Assembly (NCBI RefSeq): GCF_023101765.2
Contig: NC_064223.1
Location: forward strand, 2,232,001-2,296,000
Direction: 5' to 3'
Source: Spodoptera frugiperda
Lineage: Eukaryota; Arthropoda; Insecta; Lepidoptera; Noctuidae
Length of the DNA stretch: 64,000 bases
Below, one piece after another: positions 21,451-31,080 of the stretch. Made by a program: the position numbers and the translations under genes. The notes below the pieces were generated by a model, which worked only from the letters and a program-made list of their open reading frames with translations, searched no databases and was not told the DNA's origin. Position 1 is the first letter of the stretch. The number at the start of each line of letters is the position of its first letter.

Positions 21451-24400
21451 TCAGCGGTCTTCTAGATTTTGCTGGTTTGAACTCCTATCACTGCGCTGCG
21501 CCCGGCGAAGAGCTTCGTTTCTTCCGTCCCTGGCACTATTTCTTGCATTGGCGAACCTCACCACCATCGTTAAGAAGTTGATGAAGTCCGTCCTACACTT
21601 CTTGTCTCTGATCAGGTTGGGTAGTTCATCCCGCAGCACCTTCTGATCCATTTTTATTTCCAGCGCGTTTCGTGCCCGCTCATGTTGTGGACACTCTAGT
21701 AGCAGGTGAGGGAGGGATTCTTGGACGTCATCGTCGCAAACGCACGATGGGCTCTCCTTGCACTTAAAGCGCGCTAGATATTCTGAGAACCCACCGTGAC
21801 CCGTCAACGCCTGCGTCAGCTCCTTGGACATGGTGAGCCCTCTTATAGTTTTATACGCGTCCACAGCGTCGGGGAAGAACAGTTTTGTGGTCGATGCCGT
21901 GGTACCGGTCCTGTACCTGTGATTCCATTCGCCGAGAGACTCCAGTCGAATCATTTTTTTGGCGAATGACATCGGGCACCGATCATAGTCCGGCTTTCTC
22001 TTCGACCTCAGTGCAGCCTCCTTTGCGAGCACATCCGCTCTTTCATTGCCCTCCAGTCCAGCATGGGCCTTTATCCAAAATAGAGAGACGCACTTACCCC
22101 GGTCCGCGCAGCGGCGCAAGGCGTCCCTCGTCGCCACGGCCAGGGGGTGGAGGGCACCGTGATTCGCAACTGTTTGCAGCGCCGCCATGGAGTCGCTGTA
22201 GATGGCATGAGCAGTATTCTTCCCCTTGAGGACCTCCTCCACCGCCTCTTTTAAGGCTAGGAGTTCGGCCTGGTAGACGGTGCAATATGACGGTAGGGTC
22301 AATTTCCGGGCTTTGGTCTCTCTGTCCTGGTTCCATACTGAGTATGCCGCTCCGACCTTTCCCTCGATTTTGCTACCGTCGGTGAAAATGCGCACAGCGT
22401 AGTCGCTGTGGCTTTGGTACTGTTCTTCGTCTACCAGGCGTCCCAACTCCAGCTCATATTGCTCACTGGGGTGAGGGCTCTCAATTGCCGGCGCCATGCG
22501 TTCCATCTCCCGGTCCCCAAGTACAGACAGGTGTACCCCCCTCTTGGCCTTGTATAAGGTCGAGGCCTCTCTGATACGAATGTCCAGGGGTAGCACACCA
22601 GCCAGGACCAGGGCAGAGTTCAGGGAGACCGTTCGGTACGCCCGACAGAGCTTTTGTGCAAAGCTTCGTTGAACCGTATTAAACTGCTTCTGGACTCCCC
22701 GCTTGTCGGCCGCGGGGGCCCATGCTGCTGCTGCATAGAGGAGTATAGGCTCCACCGCTGCAGTATATATGCTCCTGATGACGTCGGGATGGAGACCCCA
22801 GCTGACCTTAGCTGCTCTGGCCAGCTGCTTGTACACGCCGACAGCTTTGACACATACGTTTTTAACGTGGGTGTTAAAAGTCAATTTGCTGTCGATTGTG
22901 AGACCAAGCAGCTTGATTTCTTGAGACATTTTAATGTCGGTGCCGCCCATCTTCAAGCGTGGTGTGTCGTACTTCAGCTTGCGCGTCACGGTCATTGCCG
23001 TGGTTTTGTGCGGTGCAAATCTGAGTTTATTTCTGACACCCCACGCCCGAACATGCTCGAGGGCGTCGTTGGCTTGCCGCTCGATTTGGGTGGCTGTGTC
23101 TCCATCGAATATAATTACGACGTCATCAGCAAACGCCTGGCACCTATACTCCCGCTGCTCCATGCTTTTTAGCAGAGGATCCAGAAGCAGATTCCACAGA
23201 ATGGGTCCGCCGATGGAACCCTGCACGCAGCCTTTTTCGGTCTTCCGTCTATGCTCCACGCCCAAGTACCTCACCGCCACACTCCTCTCGCTCAGGTAAC
23301 TGTCCATAACTCTCCTCAAGTTCACCGGACACTTTTCTTCAGCCAGTCTTAGCCTTATGGCAGGCCACCATGCGCTATCGAAGGCTCCCTCTATGTCCAG
23401 AGACACGATCACGATCAGCTTCTTCTCATCCAGCTTTGATCGGATGTGCTGGATCAAGTCGTAGAGGGAGTCCTCGGTGCTCCTTTGTGGCATGAAACCG
23501 TACTGGCGAGTACTCATCCTGGGCAGTATGTGAAACTTGAGTCGGGCCACCAACATCTTCTCGTACACCTTCCCCAGCACTGGCAAAAGCCCAATCGGCC
23601 TGTACGACTTTGGGGCGGTGTATGAATCCTTCCCTGGTTTTCGTAGGATTACCACCGTGGCCTCCTTCCATGCGCGAGGAAAGTAGTGGCAGGCAAGACA
23701 CCTGTTTAGCAGCCCCAGAAACAAGGCGGAGTTATTACTGACGGCCTGCGCACAGATGTCCGCTGTCAGGCCGTCGGGGCCAGGGGCCTTCTTGGGGTTA
23801 AAAGATCTAAGCGCCCGCGTTAATTCATCGGGTTGAAATGGCGGGTCACTAGGTTCCTGATCTCCGCCATTGACCGCTTCCGCCATCCGACGCCCGAGCT
23901 TCTGCTCCTCGCTGTCCTCCGACCCCCGGTCCCGCGGGTAGAAAGTCTCAGCCAACAGCTCGGCTGATCCCACGGCGTCCAAAATCCTCCCCTCCTTTTC
24001 CAGGGGCAGGTCCTCCTCCCTTCTGGTTGTCCTACCCATGACCCTGTATATTCCCTCCCACAGGCCTTCGGTGGTTTGCTTCTCACAGAAGTGCTTCCAG
24101 CTCTCGACCTGAGCTTTTGCCACTTCCTGCTCATATGTTTTCTTCTGTTTCAGGTACTCCTCGACGACTGCGGTTCTACGGACGGGTGCTGCACAACGGA
24201 TCCTCCTCTTTTTGGTGGCGACGTCTTTCTTCAGTTTGGCTAGCTCCTCGGACCACCACGGCATTGTGAGTTTTTGCTTTGTGCGCTTTTTTGGTATGCT
24301 ATTGTTTGCTGATTCTACTATTGCTTGTGTGTATGTGCTTATAACTTGTTCTAATTTACTGGTGCAATTTATTATTTCAATTTCTTCTAATTTTAACCTA

Positions 24401-25236
24401 TTTGTTAGGAATTGGGACAGTTTCTCATGAAACTGCCTCCAATTGGCTTTTTTGGTATTGAAGATTCTAGTTGTTCTTTTAATGTTTTGCCCTTTCTGCT
24501 TCTCTATTCTGAGTTTGAACTCAATGCCGTTGTGATCCGACCCCGTCAGATCTTCGAGAACCCGCCAGTCGTCTACCACCGCTAACATATCCGCCGCGCA
24601 AGCAGTGACATCGACGCAACTAGTGTAGCGCCGGTGCCCCCTCACCACGTCAAAAGTCGGAGTTTCCCCTCGATTGAGGATTTGTAGTCCCAGCTGATCG
24701 AAAGCTCCAAGCACCTCCTCTCCTCTGTCGTCTGTCCTACTGCTTCCCCACCAGATGTTCCAGGCGTTTACATCGCCCGCCACGATGAGCCCTCCGGGAC
24801 CCAGCTCGTTTTCTATGCCACGGAGGCGCTCCAGGTATGGCCCTAGGGGAGTTTCGGGTTCAAAATAGAGAGAGACCAGCGTTATCTTCCAGGCGTGGGT
24901 TTGGATTCCCACCACGACGATGTTCTGTGTGGTGAGTTGCGGGTACTGCGTGACATTTATATCTGCGTCGAAGACGGCTATTGCCGCTTTTACAGTCCCT
25001 CCTCCTGCATCAGCGCTCTGGAAGATCCTTACGCCTTGGTATCCTCGCATTCTCCTCTCTCGACCGACATAGGGCTCCTGAAGCAGAGCCACGGCACACC
25101 CGCGTTTGCTAGCCTCTATGAGGAGCTCACCTGTGGCCAGCTTGCTTCGCTGCAGGTTTGCCTGCAGCACTTTATATCCATTGGGAGCAGCAGAGATCAC
25201 CTTAGCAATACGCCACCGAGGCCCGTGCCAATGCAT
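21451..25236 (-). CDS. Retrotransposon ORF2: endonuclease, reverse transcriptase, RNase H
   Basis: A 1261-residue frame with no interruptions. The N-terminal APE-type endonuclease spans residues 20 to about 240 (N27, E54 in QEPY, D155 in GDVNAW, SDH at 233-235). The reverse transcriptase spans about 525-760 (YRPIGLLP near 545, D614 in SLDIEGAFD, FADD at 702-705). The RNase H spans about 945-1080 (D953 in TDGS, E991 in QAELLAL, D1015 in YSDS, D1068 in NERADVLA). A C-terminal zinc finger is C1165, C1167, H1177, C1182. All catalytic residues are present. It overlaps ORF1 by 35 bp in another frame. The true initiation codon inside that overlap is uncertain and restart translation is likely. It cuts target DNA and primes reverse transcription of the element RNA. 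Confidence 0.9.
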   Translation of the reverse strand: MHWHGPRWRIAKVISAAPNGYKVLQANLQRSKLATGELLIEASKRGCAVALLQEPYVGRERRMRGYQGVRIFQSADAGGGTVKAAIAVFDADINVTQYPQLTTQNIVVVGIQTHAWKITLVSLYFEPETPLGPYLERLRGIENELGPGGLIVAGDVNAWNIWWGSSRTDDRGEEVLGAFDQLGLQILNRGETPTFDVVRGHRRYTSCVDVTACAADMLAVVDDWRVLEDLTGSDHNGIEFKLRIEKQKGQNIKRTTRIFNTKKANWRQFHEKLSQFLTNRLKLEEIEIINCTSKLEQVISTYTQAIVESANNSIPKKRTKQKLTMPWWSEELAKLKKDVATKKRRIRCAAPVRRTAVVEEYLKQKKTYEQEVAKAQVESWKHFCEKQTTEGLWEGIYRVMGRTTRREEDLPLEKEGRILDAVGSAELLAETFYPRDRGSEDSEEQKLGRRMAEAVNGGDQEPSDPPFQPDELTRALRSFNPKKAPGPDGLTADICAQAVSNNSALFLGLLNRCLACHYFPRAWKEATVVILRKPGKDSYTAPKSYRPIGLLPVLGKVYEKMLVARLKFHILPRMSTRQYGFMPQRSTEDSLYDLIQHIRSKLDEKKLIVIVSLDIEGAFDSAWWPAIRLRLAEEKCPVNLRRVMDSYLSERSVAVRYLGVEHRRKTEKGCVQGSIGGPILWNLLLDPLLKSMEQREYRCQAFADDVVIIFDGDTATQIERQANDALEHVRAWGVRNKLRFAPHKTTAMTVTRKLKYDTPRLKMGGTDIKMSQEIKLLGLTIDSKLTFNTHVKNVCVKAVGVYKQLARAAKVSWGLHPDVIRSIYTAAVEPILLYAAAAWAPAADKRGVQKQFNTVQRSFAQKLCRAYRTVSLNSALVLAGVLPLDIRIREASTLYKAKRGVHLSVLGDREMERMAPAIESPHPSEQYELELGRLVDEEQYQSHSDYAVRIFTDGSKIEGKVGAAYSVWNQDRETKARKLTLPSYCTVYQAELLALKEAVEEVLKGKNTAHAIYSDSMAALQTVANHGALHPLAVATRDALRRCADRGKCVSLFWIKAHAGLEGNERADVLAKEAALRSKRKPDYDRCPMSFAKKMIRLESLGEWNHRYRTGTTASTTKLFFPDAVDAYKTIRGLTMSKELTQALTGHGGFSEYLARFKCKESPSCVCDDDVQESLPHLLLECPQHERARNALEIKMDQKVLRDELPNLIRDKKCRTDFINFLTMVVRFANARNSARDGRNEALRRAQRSDRSSNQQNLEDR

Positions 25237-26629
25237 CCCACTTTAGGCGGACTGGGCATTCTCCACTGAAGACGCTATGGTCCGTCTTTGTGTGTTTTGC
25301 CAAGTGGCAGTTACGGCATGTGACTGTTTTGCCCTCTGCATGGGCAGGGCAGTCCGCTTTCATGTGTGGTCCGCCACAGTGGTTGCACAAATCTACCGAT
25401 TCCATGCAGTTTTTGCGTCCATGGCCGTAGGACAGACATCTGCTACATTGGACTAGCGGAGACTGGTCCGTCACTCTAACGTGCTGCAGGTCAATATAAA
25501 GCCTGCCGGCCGCCGTCAGCCGTTCCCACATCTTTGGTGAGACCTGAAGGATGACGTGGTTCTCGAGTGGGTTTCGCGCCCTCCTTCGGTATTTGATGAC
25601 CACGGCCGATTCCTCGGGCGATAAACCCTCCAGCAGTCGCGCATTTTGGGTCTTTAGAGCAGCCTTTATATCCTCGTCTGTATTATAGGCCAGAAGGTCA
25701 CGGACAATTACGAGCGGATTTCGGTGTCGTGCGCTTTCCACTCGCAACTGTCCGTCGGCTCTGAGTTGCGCTGCAGTCCTCTCCAGCTCTTCCTTGCTGC
25801 TGCAACTCAGGACTACCCGCTGGTCCTTGACTTTTCGGACCCGGTCTAATTTAAAGCCGCTCTTTTTCGCGTCCAGCGCCTGGCGGATTCGGCCCACTAC
25901 GTCACCACTGGTATGCGATGTGTCACCGGAGGACACGATCACCGAGTGTTTTATATTCGCGATCCTTCTTTTGGGCTTCGACAGGACCTCTGCATACGAA
26001 GGCACTTCTGCTCTCAAGTCGGAGACCCGTCTTCCGATCTCCTGGGTTGTGGATTTGAGCTCCTGCATCTCTGCGAGAAGCTCCTGCCTACCGAGTCCCT
26101 CGACGACAGGCGCCGTAGCTGTGCTCCGTTGGTCAATTAATATTTCCCTCAGTTCTCCCATTTGTACGGTGGCTGCTTTTAGCAGCTCACCGTGCTCCGC
26201 CATTTTAGTGAGGAGGTCGTCTTCCGTGCCGATCATTTTGGGAGCAGCAGTTTCTAAGTTCACAATCCCTCCGCCCTCAGAGAGACTTTGGTGTTCTGAC
26301 TCCTTCACTATCTGGTAGAGGCGCTCGATGGCCGATGCCACCTGGGTCCTGATCTCCGTTTTTAGGTTTCTTGCAAGGCCCAGTTGACGTTTGGCTTGTT
26401 TTAGCCAGTGTCGCGCCTCCACCGTGCGGTTCTCGAAGATTCGAGTAGGCGTAGGGGACTTCGGCGAGGGTGCGAGCTCAGGAGACTCGTAGTCTCGAGC
26501 TTCCGAGCTCTGTAGCATGCCTGTCGGAACCACACTGCGCTGTATTTTCGCAGGTGTAGTGGTGGTCTCGTAGACCAGCTTTCGGGTGGCGTGTTTGGAA
26601 GTCGCCAACGTTGCAGGACTGTGAAACAT
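25202..26629 (-). CDS. Retrotransposon ORF1, Gag-like protein with three zinc knuckles
   Basis: A 475-residue frame. The C-terminal region has three Cys/His knuckles in series: CSRCLSYGHGRKNC, then CNHCGGPHMKADC, then a longer one starting CRNC and ending SGEC. This arrangement is typical of R1-clade ORF1 proteins, which bind the element RNA and, for the telomere-targeting families, localise to telomeres. The first half is rich in charged and Gln residues with probable coiled-coil stretches near residues 80-210 and no enzymatic motif. It precedes ORF2 and overlaps it by 35 bp. Confidence 0.9.
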   Translation of the reverse strand: MFHSPATLATSKHATRKLVYETTTTPAKIQRSVVPTGMLQSSEARDYESPELAPSPKSPTPTRIFENRTVEARHWLKQAKRQLGLARNLKTEIRTQVASAIERLYQIVKESEHQSLSEGGGIVNLETAAPKMIGTEDDLLTKMAEHGELLKAATVQMGELREILIDQRSTATAPVVEGLGRQELLAEMQELKSTTQEIGRRVSDLRAEVPSYAEVLSKPKRRIANIKHSVIVSSGDTSHTSGDVVGRIRQALDAKKSGFKLDRVRKVKDQRVVLSCSSKEELERTAAQLRADGQLRVESARHRNPLVIVRDLLAYNTDEDIKAALKTQNARLLEGLSPEESAVVIKYRRRARNPLENHVILQVSPKMWERLTAAGRLYIDLQHVRVTDQSPLVQCSRCLSYGHGRKNCMESVDLCNHCGGPHMKADCPAHAEGKTVTCRNCHLAKHTKTDHSVFSGECPVRLKWDALARASVAYC

Positions 26630-26835
26630 GTTGGAGAAATAGGGATTCTAATTTCAAAGAAATAGGAGCACCCGGTTTATAATAAATTGAACTGTATCCC
26701 TGTAAAAGGGGGATACAGGTGTCAATATTTTTTCCCTGTAAAGAGGGGACTGTCTACTTATACTAAGAATAGATAATAAGGATAACTCCCTGTAAAGGGG
26801 GTAAACGTCAATAAATAAATAAATAAAAAGTTCAA

Positions 26836-27080
26836 TTCCCAGATCCAGATCTGGTGTCAGGAAGTATGCAGGTCTAAGTCTGTCGAAAATATTCAGTATT
26901 GCGTCGAGACAATAAACTTTCACGCACTCACTTTTACTAAACAAATCAAATATCACTTAAAATTAATAATCACTAATAATAACCAAATAAAACATGAAAA
27001 CAATCCAGGTCTGGTGTCAGGACGCCTGCAGGACTCTAAGGTTGTCAAAATGTTAAAATGTTTAGTATTGCATCGAGACA
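26836..27080 (-). repeat. Duplicated 5'-UTR segment of the TRAS-like element
   Basis: About 75 bp containing tctggtgtcagg, a tgcagg block and gtattgcgtcgagaca occur at about 26848-26912 and again, diverged, at about 27006-27080. The spacing is about 160 bp. Many non-LTR elements carry promoter-bearing tandem 5' monomers, so these may be such units (inference). The outer copy ends exactly where the GGCCA array starts. Confidence 0.65.
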
Positions 27081-30000
27081 GGCCAGGCCAGGCCAGGCCA
27101 GGCCAGGCCAGGCCAGGCCAGGCCAGGCCAGGCCAGGCCAGGCCAGGCCAGGCCAGGCCAGGCCAGGCCAGGCCAGGCCAGGCCAGGCCAGGCCAGGCCA
27201 GGCCAGGCCAGGCCAGGCCAGGCCAGGCCAGGCCAGGCCAGGCCAGGCCAGGCCAGGCCAGGCCAGGCCAGGCCAGGCCAGGCCAGGCCAGGCCAGGCCA
27301 GGCCAGGCCAGGCCAGGCCAGGCCAGGCCAGGCCAGGCCAGGCCAGGCCAGGCCAGGCCAGGCCAGGCCAGGCCAGGCCAGGCCAGGCCAGGCCAGGCCA
27401 GGCCAGGCCAGGCCAGGCCAGGCCAGGCCAGGCCAGGCCAGGCCAGGCCAGGCCAGGCCAGGCCAGGCCAGGCCAGGCCAGGCCAGGCCAGGCCAGGCCA
27501 GGCCAGGCCAGGCCAGGCCAGGCCAGGCCAGGCCAGGCCAGGCCAGGCCAGGCCAGGCCAGGCCAGGCCAGGCCAGGCCAGGCCAGGCCAGGCCAGGCCA
27601 GGCCAGGCCAGGCCAGGCCAGGCCAGGCCAGGCCAGGCCAGGCCAGGCCAGGCCAGGCCAGGCCAGGCCAGGCCAGGCCAGGCCAGGCCAGGCCAGGCCA
27701 GGCCAGGCCAGGCCAGGCCAGGCCAGGCCAGGCCAGGCCAGGCCAGGCCAGGCCAGGCCAGGCCAGGCCAGGCCAGGCCAGGCCAGGCCAGGCCAGGCCA
27801 GGCCAGGCCAGGCCAGGCCAGGCCAGGCCAGGCCAGGCCAGGCCAGGCCAGGCCAGGCCAGGCCAGGCCAGGCCAGGCCAGGCCAGGCCAGGCCAGGCCA
27901 GGCCAGGCCAGGCCAGGCCAGGCCAGGCCAGGCCAGGCCAGGCCAGGCCAGGCCAGGCCAGGCCAGGCCAGGCCAGGCCAGGCCAGGCCAGGCCAGGCCA
28001 GGCCAGGCCAGGCCAGGCCAGGCCAGGCCAGGCCAGGCCAGGCCAGGCCAGGCCAGGCCAGGCCAGGCCAGGCCAGGCCAGGCCAGGCCAGGCCAGGCCA
28101 GGCCAGGCCAGGCCAGGCCAGGCCAGGCCAGGCCAGGCCAGGCCAGGCCAGGCCAGGCCAGGCCAGGCCAGGCCAGGCCAGGCCAGGCCAGGCCAGGCCA
28201 GGCCAGGCCAGGCCAGGCCAGGCCAGGCCAGGCCAGGCCAGGCCAGGCCAGGCCAGGCCAGGCCAGGCCAGGCCAGGCCAGGCCAGGCCAGGCCAGGCCA
28301 GGCCAGGCCAGGCCAGGCCAGGCCAGGCCAGGCCAGGCCAGGCCAGGCCAGGCCAGGCCAGGCCAGGCCAGGCCAGGCCAGGCCAGGCCAGGCCAGGCCA
28401 GGCCAGGCCAGGCCAGGCCAGGCCAGGCCAGGCCAGGCCAGGCCAGGCCAGGCCAGGCCAGGCCAGGCCAGGCCAGGCCAGGCCAGGCCAGGCCAGGCCA
28501 GGCCAGGCCAGGCCAGGCCAGGCCAGGCCAGGCCAGGCCAGGCCAGGCCAGGCCAGGCCAGGCCAGGCCAGGCCAGGCCAGGCCAGGCCAGGCCAGGCCA
28601 GGCCAGGCCAGGCCAGGCCAGGCCAGGCCAGGCCAGGCCAGGCCAGGCCAGGCCAGGCCAGGCCAGGCCAGGCCAGGCCAGGCCAGGCCAGGCCAGGCCA
28701 GGCCAGGCCAGGCCAGGCCAGGCCAGGCCAGGCCAGGCCAGGCCAGGCCAGGCCAGGCCAGGCCAGGCCAGGCCAGGCCAGGCCAGGCCAGGCCAGGCCA
28801 GGCCAGGCCAGGCCAGGCCAGGCCAGGCCAGGCCAGGCCAGGCCAGGCCAGGCCAGGCCAGGCCAGGCCAGGCCAGGCCAGGCCAGGCCAGGCCAGGCCA
28901 GGCCAGGCCAGGCCAGGCCAGGCCAGGCCAGGCCAGGCCAGGCCAGGCCAGGCCAGGCCAGGCCAGGCCAGGCCAGGCCAGGCCAGGCCAGGCCAGGCCA
29001 GGCCAGGCCAGGCCAGGCCAGGCCAGGCCAGGCCAGGCCAGGCCAGGCCAGGCCAGGCCAGGCCAGGCCAGGCCAGGCCAGGCCAGGCCAGGCCAGGCCA
29101 GGCCAGGCCAGGCCAGGCCAGGCCAGGCCAGGCCAGGCCAGGCCAGGCCAGGCCAGGCCAGGCCAGGCCAGGCCAGGCCAGGCCAGGCCAGGCCAGGCCA
29201 GGCCAGGCCAGGCCAGGCCAGGCCAGGCCAGGCCAGGCCAGGCCAGGCCAGGCCAGGCCAGGCCAGGCCAGGCCAGGCCAGGCCAGGCCAGGCCAGGCCA
29301 GGCCAGGCCAGGCCAGGCCAGGCCAGGCCAGGCCAGGCCAGGCCAGGCCAGGCCAGGCCAGGCCAGGCCAGGCCAGGCCAGGCCAGGCCAGGCCAGGCCA
29401 GGCCAGGCCAGGCCAGGCCAGGCCAGGCCAGGCCAGGCCAGGCCAGGCCAGGCCAGGCCAGGCCAGGCCAGGCCAGGCCAGGCCAGGCCAGGCCAGGCCA
29501 GGCCAGGCCAGGCCAGGCCAGGCCAGGCCAGGCCAGGCCAGGCCAGGCCAGGCCAGGCCAGGCCAGGCCAGGCCAGGCCAGGCCAGGCCAGGCCAGGCCA
29601 GGCCAGGCCAGGCCAGGCCAGGCCAGGCCAGGCCAGGCCAGGCCAGGCCAGGCCAGGCCAGGCCAGGCCAGGCCAGGCCAGGCCAGGCCAGGCCAGGCCA
29701 GGCCAGGCCAGGCCAGGCCAGGCCAGGCCAGGCCAGGCCAGGCCAGGCCAGGCCAGGCCAGGCCAGGCCAGGCCAGGCCAGGCCAGGCCAGGCCAGGCCA
29801 GGCCAGGCCAGGCCAGGCCAGGCCAGGCCAGGCCAGGCCAGGCCAGGCCAGGCCAGGCCAGGCCAGGCCAGGCCAGGCCAGGCCAGGCCAGGCCAGGCCA
29901 GGCCAGGCCAGGCCAGGCCAGGCCAGGCCAGGCCAGGCCAGGCCAGGCCAGGCCAGGCCAGGCCAGGCCAGGCCAGGCCAGGCCAGGCCAGGCCAGGCCA

Positions 30001-31078
30001 GGCCAGGCCAGGCCAGGCCAGGCCAGGCCAGGCCAGGCCAGGCCAGGCCAGGCCAGGCCAGGCCAGGCCAGGCCAGGCCAGGCCAGGCCAGGCCAGGCCA
30101 GGCCAGGCCAGGCCAGGCCAGGCCAGGCCAGGCCAGGCCAGGCCAGGCCAGGCCAGGCCAGGCCAGGCCAGGCCAGGCCAGGCCAGGCCAGGCCAGGCCA
30201 GGCCAGGCCAGGCCAGGCCAGGCCAGGCCAGGCCAGGCCAGGCCAGGCCAGGCCAGGCCAGGCCAGGCCAGGCCAGGCCAGGCCAGGCCAGGCCAGGCCA
30301 GGCCAGGCCAGGCCAGGCCAGGCCAGGCCAGGCCAGGCCAGGCCAGGCCAGGCCAGGCCAGGCCAGGCCAGGCCAGGCCAGGCCAGGCCAGGCCAGGCCA
30401 GGCCAGGCCAGGCCAGGCCAGGCCAGGCCAGGCCAGGCCAGGCCAGGCCAGGCCAGGCCAGGCCAGGCCAGGCCAGGCCAGGCCAGGCCAGGCCAGGCCA
30501 GGCCAGGCCAGGCCAGGCCAGGCCAGGCCAGGCCAGGCCAGGCCAGGCCAGGCCAGGCCAGGCCAGGCCAGGCCAGGCCAGGCCAGGCCAGGCCAGGCCA
30601 GGCCAGGCCAGGCCAGGCCAGGCCAGGCCAGGCCAGGCCAGGCCAGGCCAGGCCAGGCCAGGCCAGGCCAGGCCAGGCCAGGCCAGGCCAGGCCAGGCCA
30701 GGCCAGGCCAGGCCAGGCCAGGCCAGGCCAGGCCAGGCCAGGCCAGGCCAGGCCAGGCCAGGCCAGGCCAGGCCAGGCCAGGCCAGGCCAGGCCAGGCCA
30801 GGCCAGGCCAGGCCAGGCCAGGCCAGGCCAGGCCAGGCCAGGCCAGGCCAGGCCAGGCCAGGCCAGGCCAGGCCAGGCCAGGCCAGGCCAGGCCAGGCCA
30901 GGCCAGGCCAGGCCAGGCCAGGCCAGGCCAGGCCAGGCCAGGCCAGGCCAGGCCAGGCCAGGCCAGGCCAGGCCAGGCCAGGCCAGGCCAGGCCAGGCCA
31001 GGCCAGGCCAGGCCAGGCCAGGCCAGGCCAGGCCAGGCCAGGCCAGGCCAGGCCAGGCCAGGCCAGGCCAGGCCAGGC
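27081..31078 (+). repeat. (GGCCA)n pentamer array, 799 perfect copies
   Basis: Nearly 4 kb of GGCCA without any variant that I can find. Read on the minus strand it is (CCTGG)n. The four 1360-residue frames through it (repeating GQARP and LAWPG) exist only because a stop-free 5-bp unit keeps several frames open. It shares strand and phase with the GGTTA and GGTCA repeats upstream, from which it differs by T-to-C transitions. It may be a true satellite or a miscalled (CCTAA)n telomeric array. Confidence 0.95.
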
Positions 31079-31080
31079 AT

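Larger units (their letters stand above)
21023..27080 (-). mobile_element. Apparently intact TRAS-like non-LTR retrotransposon, reverse orientation
   Basis: About 6 kb read on the minus strand: a 5' UTR with repeated segments (27080 to about 26630), ORF1 (26629-25202), ORF2 (25236-21451), a 3' UTR (21450-21051) and a 28-base A tail joined directly to CCTAACC on its own strand. Both ORFs are open end to end, so this copy may be recent or active. The A-tail/CCTAA junction is opposite to the A-tail/TTAGG junction of the neighbouring SART-like copy. That mirrors the opposite orientations of TRAS and SART in Bombyx telomeres (recalled knowledge). The 5' side abuts the GGCCA array instead of recognisable TTAGG repeats. 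An R1/LOA-type element that landed here by chance is the alternative. Confidence 0.8.
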
